A stretch of 64,000 nt of DNA from an uncultured Victivallales bacterium (GTDB lineage: Bacteria; Verrucomicrobiota; Lentisphaeria; Victivallales; UBA1829), in contig CALXRI010000004.1 in NCBI GenBank assembly GCA_944390795.1, positions 62,001 through 126,000 of the forward strand, read 5' to 3'. The notes below the pieces were generated by a model, which did not search any database, was not told the DNA's origin, and saw nothing but the letters and a program-made list of their open reading frames with translations. Of this stretch, positions 25,200 to 32,923 are shown one piece after another. Within the stretch, counting starts at the first letter, position 1. Every line of letters starts with the position of its first letter. The position numbers and the translations under genes are program-made.

Positions 25200-25213
25200 T
25201 TAGTTTAAGCTAA
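25200..25213. promoter_or_regulatory. Metalloregulator-like dyad 2 in the feo leader
   Basis: TTAGTTTAAGCTAA repeats the TTAG-N6-CTAA pattern of the site at 25088-25105, 110 bases apart. Two sites flanking a promoter could support looping or cooperative repression by an iron-sensing DtxR-type protein, none of which is encoded in the window. Confidence 0.5.
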
Positions 25214-25248
25214 TTCAGCTTGCGCTGACCGAGGGAAAGGACTGGCTG

Positions 25249-25566
25249 ATGAGAAGGAAGGAACGAAGTGCCGCTGCGTGCGGATGCATGCGGCAAAAAA
25301 TCTGTGAGCGCCGCAGCGCGCAAAGGGAAATGACTCTGGCGGAGCTCCCGGTCGGGACCTCGGCGACGATTCTGAAGGTGATGCCGCACTGGCGCGGGAG
25401 AAAGAAATTCGCCGATGTCGGGATTGTTCCCGGAACCGAGCTTCTGATGGAGGCTCATGCCCCGTTCGGAGGGCTGATGCGGGTCCGCGTCATGGAGACC
25501 AGCATGGCGCTGCATCGGGATGATGCGGCGCATGTCATGATGCGGCGCATGGAGGCTGCGGAATGA
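25249..25566 (+). CDS. feoA: FeoA ferrous iron transport accessory protein
   Basis: A small SH3-like cytoplasmic partner of FeoB. The conserved core starts at MTLAELPVGTSATILKV, and typical FeoA proteins begin about there (ATG at 25330, 78 residues). The ATG at 25249 is used because AAAGGA lies at good distance, whereas the inner start has only GGG immediately before it. If so, the protein has an unusual 27-residue basic, Cys-containing extension (CGCMRQKICERR). It ends in an ATGA overlap with feoB. Confidence 0.85.
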   Translation: MRRKERSAAACGCMRQKICERRSAQREMTLAELPVGTSATILKVMPHWRGRKKFADVGIVPGTELLMEAHAPFGGLMRVRVMETSMALHRDDAAHVMMRRMEAAE

Positions 25567-27716
25567 AGAAATGCTTCACGATTGTTCTTGCGGGAAATCC
25601 CAACTGCGGCAAAACCAGCATTTTCAATGCCCTGACGGGGGCGCGCCAGCATGTCGGGAATTATCCCGGCGTTACCGTGGAGAGCAAGATCGGGCGTTTC
25701 TCCCTGAACGGAACGGAGATCCTTCTGATCGATCTTCCGGGGATTTATTCCCTCTCCTCGAGTTCTCCGGAGGAGGAGGTTGCATTCCGTGAGCTGACGA
25801 AACCGGGGGTCGATCTGATCCTGAACGTGGTGGATTCCACCATCCCCCGGCGCAGTCTTTATCTGACGACCCAGCTTGCCGAACTGCATATTCCGATGCT
25901 TCTGGCGTTCAACATGAGCGACGATGCGGATCGGAAGGGACTGAAATTCGATCTGCCGAAACTGGAACGCTGTTTCGGATTCCCGGCTGTCCGGACGGTC
26001 GGATGCAGAAGCGGCGGCATCGGACAGCTGCTGGATGCGCTCGGCACCGCGCTGAAAAAAACGGAGTCCCGCACCGCCCCTGCGCTTTCCTATGGTGCGG
26101 ATATCGACGCGTCCATCGGGAAAATTGCAAATGCGATTGCCCCCCTGGCCCCGGAGCGCTTCAGGCATATTCCCGCACGCTTTTTTGCCGTCAAACTGCT
26201 GGAACACGACGCCTGTGTCCGGAATCTTCCGGAATTCCGGAGTGTTCATCCGCTGGTCGGGAACGAGATCCGGCATCTGCTTGAAAAGCATGCCATCGAC
26301 ACGGATACTTTCATGGCTGACCGCCGTTACGCCATACTCGCAGGAGCCTGCCGGAATGCGATCGGCATGACCGGGGAGCGAAGACGGGAAATCTCCGATA
26401 AAATCGATGCCGTGATGACCAGCAGATACATCGGTCTGCCGCTCTTTTTCCTGATTATGTATGCAACCTTCTGGCTTACCTTCACCTGCGCCGAGCCTTT
26501 GATGGGAATCATTGAAGAGGTCTTCGCAGCGCTCGCGGGGGGTGTCAAGATGCTCTGGCCGGAAACGACCCTGCCTTATCTGCGTTCGCTTCTGGCCGAC
26601 GGCGTCATCGGCGGCGTCGGCGGTGTGCTGGTCTTTCTGCCGAACATCCTTTTTCTCTTTCTGGCCATTGCGATTCTGGAGGATTCCGGCTATATGGCGC
26701 GCGCGGCTTTCGTGATGGACGGTGTAATGCGCCGGTTCGGGCTGCAGGGACGCTCCTTTGTGCCGCTGGTGCTTGGTTTCGGCTGCACGGTGCCGGCCAT
26801 CATGGCGACCCGCTGCATTGAGTCCGAACGCGACCGGAAGACTACGATCATGGTGCTTCCGCTGATGAGCTGCGGAGCGCGCCTTCCGATCTACGCGCTC
26901 ATCATTCCGGCCTTTTTCGCGGCGGAGTATCAGGCTTTTGTCATGTGGCTGATCTATCTGATCGGCGTCGGGATCGCGCTGATCGCCGCAAGGATCATGA
27001 AGGCCACCCTGTTCAAAGGAGACGGCGAAATCTATCTGATGGAGCTGCCGCCCTACCGTATGCCGACGCTCAGAAGCCTGCTGCTTCACATGTGGGACCG
27101 TGCCGGAATGTATGTGCGGAAGGCCGGGACGATCATTCTGGCGACAAGCATCCTGCTGTTCATCTGCAACACCTGGCCGGAAAAAACGGCGTTCTCAAAA
27201 GATTATGACAAGGCGGCGCAGCTCGTGAACGGAAACCCCGCTTTGAGCGGGGATGCCAGGGAAAACGCCCTGTCCGCACTGGAAAATGAGAAGCAGGCGG
27301 AATTGATGGAATACACGATTTCCGGACGGATCGGACACGCGCTTGAACCGCTCTTCCGCCCGATCGGATTTGACTGGAAACTGACAACCGCATCCATCGG
27401 CGCTCTTGCCGCAAAGGAGGTTTTCGTTTCCCAGCTCGGGATTCTCTACGCGGAAGGAGAGGCCGATGAGGACTCCGTTCCGCTCCGGGAGCAGCTGATC
27501 CGGAATTACACCCCGCTGCAGGCCTTCTGCATCATGCTTTTCTGCCTGCTTTCAATTCCCTGCTTTGCCACGCTTGCAATTATGCGAAGGGAGCTTAATT
27601 CCTGGAAGCTGACTGCCGCGGTGGCCGCCGGCATGTTTCTCCTGGCATATCTTGTCACGTTTCTCGTTTATCAGGCAGGATCTTTGTGCGGGATTGGAAC
27701 TGCGCTGGCGGGATGA
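25563..27716 (+). CDS. feoB: FeoB ferrous iron transporter with GTPase domain
   Basis: 717 residues. The N-terminal G domain has G1 GNPNCGKTS (residues 10-18), G3 DLPGIYSL and G4-like NMSD, followed by a guanine-dissociation-inhibitor-like segment, then about ten membrane segments with the two Gate motifs (GFGCTVPAIMATR; SCGARLPIYALIIPAFF). It imports Fe(II) through the inner membrane. Translation is coupled to feoA. No feoC is seen. The region between its stop and the rubrerythrin terminator carries no further gene. Confidence 0.97.
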   Translation: MKKCFTIVLAGNPNCGKTSIFNALTGARQHVGNYPGVTVESKIGRFSLNGTEILLIDLPGIYSLSSSSPEEEVAFRELTKPGVDLILNVVDSTIPRRSLYLTTQLAELHIPMLLAFNMSDDADRKGLKFDLPKLERCFGFPAVRTVGCRSGGIGQLLDALGTALKKTESRTAPALSYGADIDASIGKIANAIAPLAPERFRHIPARFFAVKLLEHDACVRNLPEFRSVHPLVGNEIRHLLEKHAIDTDTFMADRRYAILAGACRNAIGMTGERRREISDKIDAVMTSRYIGLPLFFLIMYATFWLTFTCAEPLMGIIEEVFAALAGGVKMLWPETTLPYLRSLLADGVIGGVGGVLVFLPNILFLFLAIAILEDSGYMARAAFVMDGVMRRFGLQGRSFVPLVLGFGCTVPAIMATRCIESERDRKTTIMVLPLMSCGARLPIYALIIPAFFAAEYQAFVMWLIYLIGVGIALIAARIMKATLFKGDGEIYLMELPPYRMPTLRSLLLHMWDRAGMYVRKAGTIILATSILLFICNTWPEKTAFSKDYDKAAQLVNGNPALSGDARENALSALENEKQAELMEYTISGRIGHALEPLFRPIGFDWKLTTASIGALAAKEVFVSQLGILYAEGEADEDSVPLREQLIRNYTPLQAFCIMLFCLLSIPCFATLAIMRRELNSWKLTAAVAAGMFLLAYLVTFLVYQAGSLCGIGTALAG

Positions 27717-27837
27717 GTTCATGGTGCGGACGGGAAAAGAGGAAGCGCGGCGCATTCCGGAATGCGCTGCGCCGTTTCTCCCGCATTCCCGCGTGCTGTG
27801 ACCGGTTTTTCCGGCAGATGTCGGAATGCGTGATTTT

Positions 27838-27873
27838 AAAAAAAACAACGGGAAGAGCTGCCTCTTCCCGTTG
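27838..27873 (-). terminator. Terminator of rubrerythrin gene
   Basis: On the minus strand CAACGGGAAGAG and CTCTTCCCGTTG form a perfect 12-base-pair stem with a 4-base loop, followed by eight T residues. It lies 18 bases after the rubrerythrin stop codon. It may also help end feoAB transcription from the other side, though without a T tract there. Confidence 0.92.
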
Positions 27874-27891
27874 CCCTGAGAGCGGATGCAA

Positions 27892-28428
27892 TCAGTAGTT
27901 TTCCGCTTCGATTTCGAAGAAGGCTTTCGGATGTTTGCAGGTCGGACAGATTTCCGGCGCTTTTTCTCCGATGTAGACATGACCGCAGTTGCGGCATTCC
28001 CAGCGGCGCGGACCGGTTCTGACCCAGACTTCATTCTTCTCGACGTTGCTGAGGAGTTTTCTGTAACGTTCCTCATGACGTTTTTCAATGACCGCAACGC
28101 GTTCGAAGAGTCTTGCAATCTCGTCGAATCCTTCGGCCTTCGCCTCTTCCGCGAAATTCTTGTACATTTCAGTCCACTCTTCATGCTCGCCCGCTGCCGC
28201 GGCGGCAAGATTTTCACTTGTGGTGCCGATTCCGTTCAGCGCTTTGAACCAGAGCTTCGCATGCTCTTTTTCATTGTTCGCGGTCATTTCGAAAATCGCG
28301 GCGATCTGTTCATAGCCTTCCTTGCGGGCAACGCTCGCAAAATAGGTGTATTTATTCCTGGCCTGGGATTCTCCGGCAAACGCGTATGCGAGATTTGCCG
28401 CCGTTTTGCTTCCTTTCAGTTCCGCCAT
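27892..28428 (-). CDS. Rubrerythrin
   Basis: A peroxide-reducing protein of anaerobes. 178 residues: a ferritin-like four-helix di-iron domain with the Glu ligands in [22 protein letters not shown] and VIEKRHEER, then a C-terminal rubredoxin-like Fe(SCys)4 site (CRNCGHVY...CPTCKHP). AAGGAGAG precedes the ATG. Convergent with feoAB, linking iron uptake with oxidative-stress defence by location only. Indicates an anaerobic or microaerophilic host. Confidence 0.95.
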   Translation of the reverse strand: MAELKGSKTAANLAYAFAGESQARNKYTYFASVARKEGYEQIAAIFEMTANNEKEHAKLWFKALNGIGTTSENLAAAAAGEHEEWTEMYKNFAEEAKAEGFDEIARLFERVAVIEKRHEERYRKLLSNVEKNEVWVRTGPRRWECRNCGHVYIGEKAPEICPTCKHPKAFFEIEAENY

Positions 28429-28472
28429 GATGACTCTCCTTGTTTTCAGGTGGATTTTTTGATCCGGAAAGA

Positions 28473-28501
28473 TGCCGTTAAACTATTCCCTGTTTGCGAT
28501 A
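28473..28501 (-). promoter_or_regulatory. Possible rubrerythrin promoter
   Basis: On the minus strand a TTGACT, 17-base spacer, TAGTTT arrangement lies about 50-80 bases before the rubrerythrin start. The -35 is strong and the -10 weak. Edges may be off by a few bases. Confidence 0.4.
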
Positions 28502-28581
28502 AAGTCAAGTCCCCTTCCAAATAAAAATCTGTTTTTTTAGTAATTTTTCCTGTTTTATGCCGGCTATTTTTTTTAGCTGAA

Positions 28582-28610
28582 TTGATTTTTCCGGGAGAAG
28601 GATTTATATT
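28582..28610 (+). promoter_or_regulatory. Promoter of the 149-residue unknown gene
   Basis: TTGATT (28582-28587), a 17-base spacer and TATATT (28605-28610), followed by the start codon at 28647 with AAAGGAGAG. It may also drive the phosphodiesterase gene downstream. Confidence 0.55.
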
Positions 28611-28646
28611 TTCCTGCGATGAGGAAGATTGCGGAAAGGAGAGTGC

Positions 28647-29096
28647 ATGATGCCAGGCTGGATCACCTATCCCGGGGGAAAAGGCCCCGGACGGCGGATG
28701 CCGGTGATTTTCATACCGGCGCTTCACAGCAGATGGATGCTGCTTGCGGGGGATTTCAGGGAAAACCAGAAGCCGCTCCTGGAAAAGAAGGCTTCCATCG
28801 GCTTTTTCTGCGGTCTTCTTTCCGGTCAGGCCGCCGGCGATTATCCGGCGCTTTCCAGGGATTTGGAATATTTCATGGAGCCCTATGATCCGGTGTATCT
28901 GATGACCTCCGCTGCTCTGGATCTTTCCATTCGGATTTCTGTGGCGGATTCCGGCCTCTCCGGCACTTACGGCTTCCGGGATGTGCTTCCCGGGGGGGCT
29001 CTCAACGTGCGCGGTTCGCTTCCGGTTTCACCGGCTGTCACGGTATACGAATGCCGCTATTTCGGTTTCAGCCCGTACATCCTGAAAGAGAAGTGA
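28647..29096 (+). CDS. Hypothetical protein, 149 residues
   Basis: Not recognised. The start at 28647 has AAAGGAGAG at ideal spacing and a promoter upstream, which supports it as a real gene. The product (MMPGWITYPGGKGPG start) has no signal peptide or clear membrane segment. It contains a Gly-rich central part and beta-like stretches toward the C-terminus (VSPAVTVYECRYFGFSPYIL). It precedes the phosphodiesterase gene by 66 bases on the same strand and could be co-transcribed. Confidence 0.6.
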   Translation: MMPGWITYPGGKGPGRRMPVIFIPALHSRWMLLAGDFRENQKPLLEKKASIGFFCGLLSGQAAGDYPALSRDLEYFMEPYDPVYLMTSAALDLSIRISVADSGLSGTYGFRDVLPGGALNVRGSLPVSPAVTVYECRYFGFSPYILKEK

Positions 29097-29162
29097 GACT
29101 GGATGCGGGGGGGGACCTGAAAAAACGGAATGCGGGAAAAACGAAAACGGAGAGAGGAAAGA

Positions 29163-29723
29163 ATGAAAGTTCTGTTTTTTTCCGATGTGCATGGTTCTCC
29201 GGAATCGCTGCGTCTGCTGTTGCGCCGTGCGGAAGAGCGGAATCCGGACGTGTTTGTCCTGCTGGGGGATGCGCTCTACCACGGACCGCGCAATCCGCTG
29301 CGGGCGGACTATGCGCCGCAGGAGACCGCCCGGCTGCTCAATTCCATCCGGGACAGGATCCTTGCGGTCCGCGGAAACTGCGATGCGGAGGTGGATCAGC
29401 TGCTTCTTGAATTTCCGGTCATGAGCGACTGTTCCATGCTTTTTGCGGACGGACGCAGGTTTTTTCTGACGCACGGGCATTTGTGGTCGCCGGAGAAACT
29501 GCCGCCGGTCGCGGAGGATTCCGTTTTTGCGTACGGACATATCCATCTTCCCGTTCTGGAACGCCTTCCGTCCGGAGTGACCGCATTCAATCCCGGTTCC
29601 ATATCTCTGCCGAAGGGGGGGAATCCGGCGTCCTTCGGATTTTTCTCCGGGGATATGCTTCAGATTCTGAATCTGGAAACCGGGGATGAGATTCTTTCGC
29701 TCCGGCTGCCCGGGAAGAAATAG
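29163..29723 (+). CDS. YfcE/MJ0936-type metallophosphoesterase
   Basis: 186 residues of the calcineurin-like phosphodiesterase fold. Metal ligands are visible in order: FSDVHG (Asp and His), LLGDALYHG, VRGNCDAE, LTHGHLWSP and YGHIHLP. This set is typical of the YfcE family of Mn-dependent phosphodiesterases, with broad activity in vitro and unclear physiological substrates. The start at 29163 follows GAGAGGAAAG; a TTG-initiated longer frame was not used. Convergent with the CstA gene. Confidence 0.87.
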   Translation: MKVLFFSDVHGSPESLRLLLRRAEERNPDVFVLLGDALYHGPRNPLRADYAPQETARLLNSIRDRILAVRGNCDAEVDQLLLEFPVMSDCSMLFADGRRFFLTHGHLWSPEKLPPVAEDSVFAYGHIHLPVLERLPSGVTAFNPGSISLPKGGNPASFGFFSGDMLQILNLETGDEILSLRLPGKK

Positions 29724-29794
29724 AAAGACACTCCGGACCGGGCGCCGGACCGCCGCCGCAGGGGGCATCTCCCGGTTCGTGGAAAATTCCTTCG

Positions 29795-31258
29795 TTACTG
29801 GAGATCCTCCACCCGGATCGACTGCATGGCGGCGCCGCGCCGCATGGTCCATATCGCCAGCACAAGCGTGATGATCCCCGCGAAGGCATAGGCGACAGGC
29901 AGATCCAGTCCGAAGCCGTATGGCAGAATCGGCGAATGCGCCGGTGAAGTCCAGAGAATGAATGATGTGACGATGAATGTCATGAACATTCCCGGAAGAA
30001 GCGTGACCCAGGCAGGTTTCTTCTGCATGACCAGCCAGACGGTCGCCGCAAGCAGCGTGGACGCCCCCAGCACCTGATTGCCCCAGGCGAAGTAATTCCA
30101 GAGATTGTTGAAGGATTTCGCGCTGCTGTTCGACCACCAGAGCAGAAGCGCCACAATCACGATCAGCGGAATGCAGACGGCAAGACGGCTCCTGAAAGGC
30201 TTCTGGTCGATCTTGAAGATCTCCGCCAGACTCAGGCGCAGACTGCGCATCGCGGTGTCTCCGGACGTGATCGCCAGAATGATGACCGCGATCAGCGTGA
30301 TTCCGCCCATGCCTTTTCCGAGGAAGGTTTTCGTAATGTATTCCAGCGCCAGATTCGGACTCTGATGCATGAGTTCGGGGAAGAGATTGTAGATGGCAAG
30401 TCCGCCGGCCGCCCAGATCATGGCAATGACTCCCTCCACGATCATCATGCCGTAGAAATTGCGCCGCCCGTAGCGCTCGGTTTCCATGGTGCGGGCGATG
30501 ATCGGCGACTGCGTCGCGTGAAACCCGGAGAGAATGCCGCAGGCGATTGTGACGAAGAGCAGCGGAATGATCGGCTCTTTGAACATGCCCTCCTTGAACT
30601 GCGCGGACTCTTCAAAAAGCTCCGGCTGCGAGAGTCCCTCTTTCGCCAGCACGAAGAACAGTGCGAGACTTCCGATCATCAGCATGGCGCCGAAGAACGG
30701 GTAGATCATCCCGATGATCTTGTCCACAGGGAACATCGTCGCGCAGATGTAGTAGAGGAAGATCACGCCGACCGCGAGCCAGAAGAATTCGTGTCCCGGC
30801 GTGAGAATGTTGAAAATTGTCGCGGGGACGTTGATGAAGACCGCAACGACAAGAAGAAGCAGGAGGCACATGAACACGGAGAAGAAGGCATAGTAGGGTT
30901 TTCCGAGCGTGATCCTGATCAGTTTCGGCAGATTCGCCCCGCCATGACGGATCGACATCATGCCTGAGACGAAGTCGTGAACCGCACCGCCGATGATGTT
31001 GCCGATCGGAATGATGAGGAACACGACCGCGCCGAATTTGATGCCGAGGATCACGCCGATCACCGGTCCGACGCCCGCGATGTTGAGAAGCTGGATCAGC
31101 ATGTTCTTCCAGTTCGGGATGACGACGAAATCCACGCCGTCGTGAAATTTTTTCGCCGGGGTCTCCCGGTCGTCCGGTTCAATGATTTTTTCCACGAAGC
31201 GACCGTAGGTGAAATACCCGACGATCAGCAGAACGATGCCGCCCAGAAACCAGAACAT
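29795..31258 (-). CDS. CstA-family carbon starvation/peptide or pyruvate transporter
   Basis: 487 residues, mostly membrane segments, with the CstA N-terminal signature (KNMLIQLLNIAGVGPVIGVILG; GNIIGGAVHDFVSGMMSIRHGG). It is shorter than the 700-residue E. coli CstA, as in many other bacteria. Family members take up peptides or pyruvate. AAAGGAG precedes the ATG. It lies 60 bases after the NSS transporter gene and is probably in one operon with it, so both may serve amino-acid or peptide uptake. Confidence 0.88.
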   Translation of the reverse strand: MFWFLGGIVLLIVGYFTYGRFVEKIIEPDDRETPAKKFHDGVDFVVIPNWKNMLIQLLNIAGVGPVIGVILGIKFGAVVFLIIPIGNIIGGAVHDFVSGMMSIRHGGANLPKLIRITLGKPYYAFFSVFMCLLLLLVVAVFINVPATIFNILTPGHEFFWLAVGVIFLYYICATMFPVDKIIGMIYPFFGAMLMIGSLALFFVLAKEGLSQPELFEESAQFKEGMFKEPIIPLLFVTIACGILSGFHATQSPIIARTMETERYGRRNFYGMMIVEGVIAMIWAAGGLAIYNLFPELMHQSPNLALEYITKTFLGKGMGGITLIAVIILAITSGDTAMRSLRLSLAEIFKIDQKPFRSRLAVCIPLIVIVALLLWWSNSSAKSFNNLWNYFAWGNQVLGASTLLAATVWLVMQKKPAWVTLLPGMFMTFIVTSFILWTSPAHSPILPYGFGLDLPVAYAFAGIITLVLAIWTMRRGAAMQSIRVEDLQ

Positions 31259-31318
31259 GATTTCTCCTTTTTTATTTGAATTATTGTTTTTTATATTGCC
31301 GCTTTTTATGCTGCAGTG

Positions 31319-32716
31319 TCACAACCCGAACAGATGAAACCGCTTGACGATGCCGATGATCCAGATCGCCAGAATAATCAGCGGCAGCCCCCAGCGCATG
31401 CAGGGAACGAGATAATGCGGAAGCTTCCAGCCGATTCCGTGATTGAGTTCTCCGTAGAAATTTTCACTGCCCCAGCCGAAGCGGTTGGTGCAGAAGATTG
31501 TCAGGTAGAGCGCCCCCAGCGGCAGGAGATTGTCGCTGACAATGAAATCTTCAAGGTCCAGCACGCTCGAGCCTTTTCCCAGCGGCTGGAACTTCTGCCA
31601 GAGATTGTAGCCGAGAATGCAGGGCATCGAAAGCAGCGCGAGAGCGACTCCGAAAATCGCGCAGGATTTCCGGCGGCTCCAGCGGAATTCGTCCATGCCG
31701 AATGCCGCGAGATTCTCGAACACCGCGATCAGCGTGGAGACGGCGGCGATGCAGAGAAAGAGGAAAAAAAGAAATCCCCAGAACGGCCCGCCGCTCATAT
31801 TGTGGAAAACGTTCGGAAGCGTGATGAAGATCAGGGAAGGGCCCGCGTTCGGCGCAATCGAAAACGCCGCGCACGAGGGAAAGATGATGAGACCCGAACA
31901 GATTGCCATCAGCGTGTCCAGCGCGATGATCCAGACTCCCTCCATCGGCAGCGAACGGTCGCGTCCGATGTAACTGCCGCAGATCGCGATGCTCCCGATG
32001 CCGAGACTCAGCGTGAAGAACGCCTGCGCCATCGCCGCGTGAACGGTCTCCCAGATTCCGCCGCTCAGGAATTTGTCCACATCTGGATAGAGGAAGAAAC
32101 GCACGCCTCTGACCGCGTCGGGAAGACGGAGCGACTGCGCGACCAGGAGCAGAAGCAGCAGGAAAAGTCCGATCATCATGACCTTGATGACCTTTTCGAT
32201 CATTCTCCGGACCCCGCCCATGCAGACGAACACCGTCAAGGCCAGCACCAGAAGCATGAAGAGCGTCTGAAGTCCCGGCGAGGCGAGAAACGATTCAAAG
32301 AAGGTCCGGCACTGCGCCGCGTCCATCGTCCGGAATTTTCCCGCGGCGAAATAGCACGCGTAGGCGAGCAGCCAGCCGGAGATGACCGTGTAGAACATCA
32401 GCAGAAACAGGTTGCCTGTGAAAAGCGCGTAGGCCGGGAAATCCCAGCGGAATCGGGTTTCCGGATTCTGGAGCTTCCGGAACGAACCGGGAAACGTGCA
32501 GCGTCCCGCGCGGCCCAGGGAGAGTTCCATCATCATGACCGGAAAGCCGAGAATCGCCAGAAAAAAGAGATAGAGGAAGACGAAGAGCCCTCCGCCGTAC
32601 TGTCCCGTGATGTAGGGAAAGCGCCAGACATTCCCCAGCCCGATGGCGCATCCCGCTGTCATCAGAATGAAGCCCAGTCTGGATGCGAACTGCTCTCTTG
32701 CCGTTTCCGAATTCAA
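31319..32716 (-). CDS. Neurotransmitter:sodium symporter (NSS/SNF) family transporter
   Basis: 465 residues with about 11-12 membrane segments. The family N-terminus is clear (FASRLGFILMTAGCAIGLGN, then VWRFPYITGQYGGGLFVFLY), including the residues that form the Na+ and substrate sites in LeuT. I start at TTG 32716 because CAGGAG lies six bases upstream; an in-frame ATG at 32764 would add 16 residues (MCACLETSP) without a ribosome site. Likely a Na+-coupled amino-acid importer; the substrate cannot be read from sequence. Divergent from adenine deaminase. Confidence 0.9.
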   Translation of the reverse strand: MNSETAREQFASRLGFILMTAGCAIGLGNVWRFPYITGQYGGGLFVFLYLFFLAILGFPVMMMELSLGRAGRCTFPGSFRKLQNPETRFRWDFPAYALFTGNLFLLMFYTVISGWLLAYACYFAAGKFRTMDAAQCRTFFESFLASPGLQTLFMLLVLALTVFVCMGGVRRMIEKVIKVMMIGLFLLLLLLVAQSLRLPDAVRGVRFFLYPDVDKFLSGGIWETVHAAMAQAFFTLSLGIGSIAICGSYIGRDRSLPMEGVWIIALDTLMAICSGLIIFPSCAAFSIAPNAGPSLIFITLPNVFHNMSGGPFWGFLFFLFLCIAAVSTLIAVFENLAAFGMDEFRWSRRKSCAIFGVALALLSMPCILGYNLWQKFQPLGKGSSVLDLEDFIVSDNLLPLGALYLTIFCTNRFGWGSENFYGELNHGIGWKLPHYLVPCMRWGLPLIILAIWIIGIVKRFHLFGL

Positions 32717-32797
32717 AATCAACTCCTGTCCTCTGCGCGGCGACGTTTCCAGGCATGCGCACATGCGTTCTCAGGCCGCGCAATCCATAAAGACATA

Positions 32798-32826
32798 AAA
32801 ATACCATCTTTCCGTTGAAAATACAA
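32798..32826 (-). promoter_or_regulatory. Promoter of the NSS-cstA operon
   Basis: On the minus strand TTGTAT (32821-32826), 17 bases, TATTTT (32798-32803), with GATGG immediately before the -10. The same layout and GATGGTAT sequence recur in the divergent promoter for adenine deaminase. Confidence 0.6.
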
Positions 32827-32846
32827 GTTTTGACGAAAGAAAAGAG

Positions 32847-32875
32847 TTGTATTTCCCCGTTTTTGATGGTATCTT
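32847..32875 (+). promoter_or_regulatory. Promoter of the adenine deaminase-hpt operon
   Basis: TTGTAT (32847-32852), 17 bases, TATCTT (32870-32875), again preceded by GATGG. It is a mirror image of the divergent NSS promoter; the two -35 boxes are 20 bases apart. Confidence 0.6.
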
Positions 32876-32923
32876 TCGCTCCCGTTGCGCAGACGGGATC
32901 TGCCGCGAACCGGAGGAGACCGC

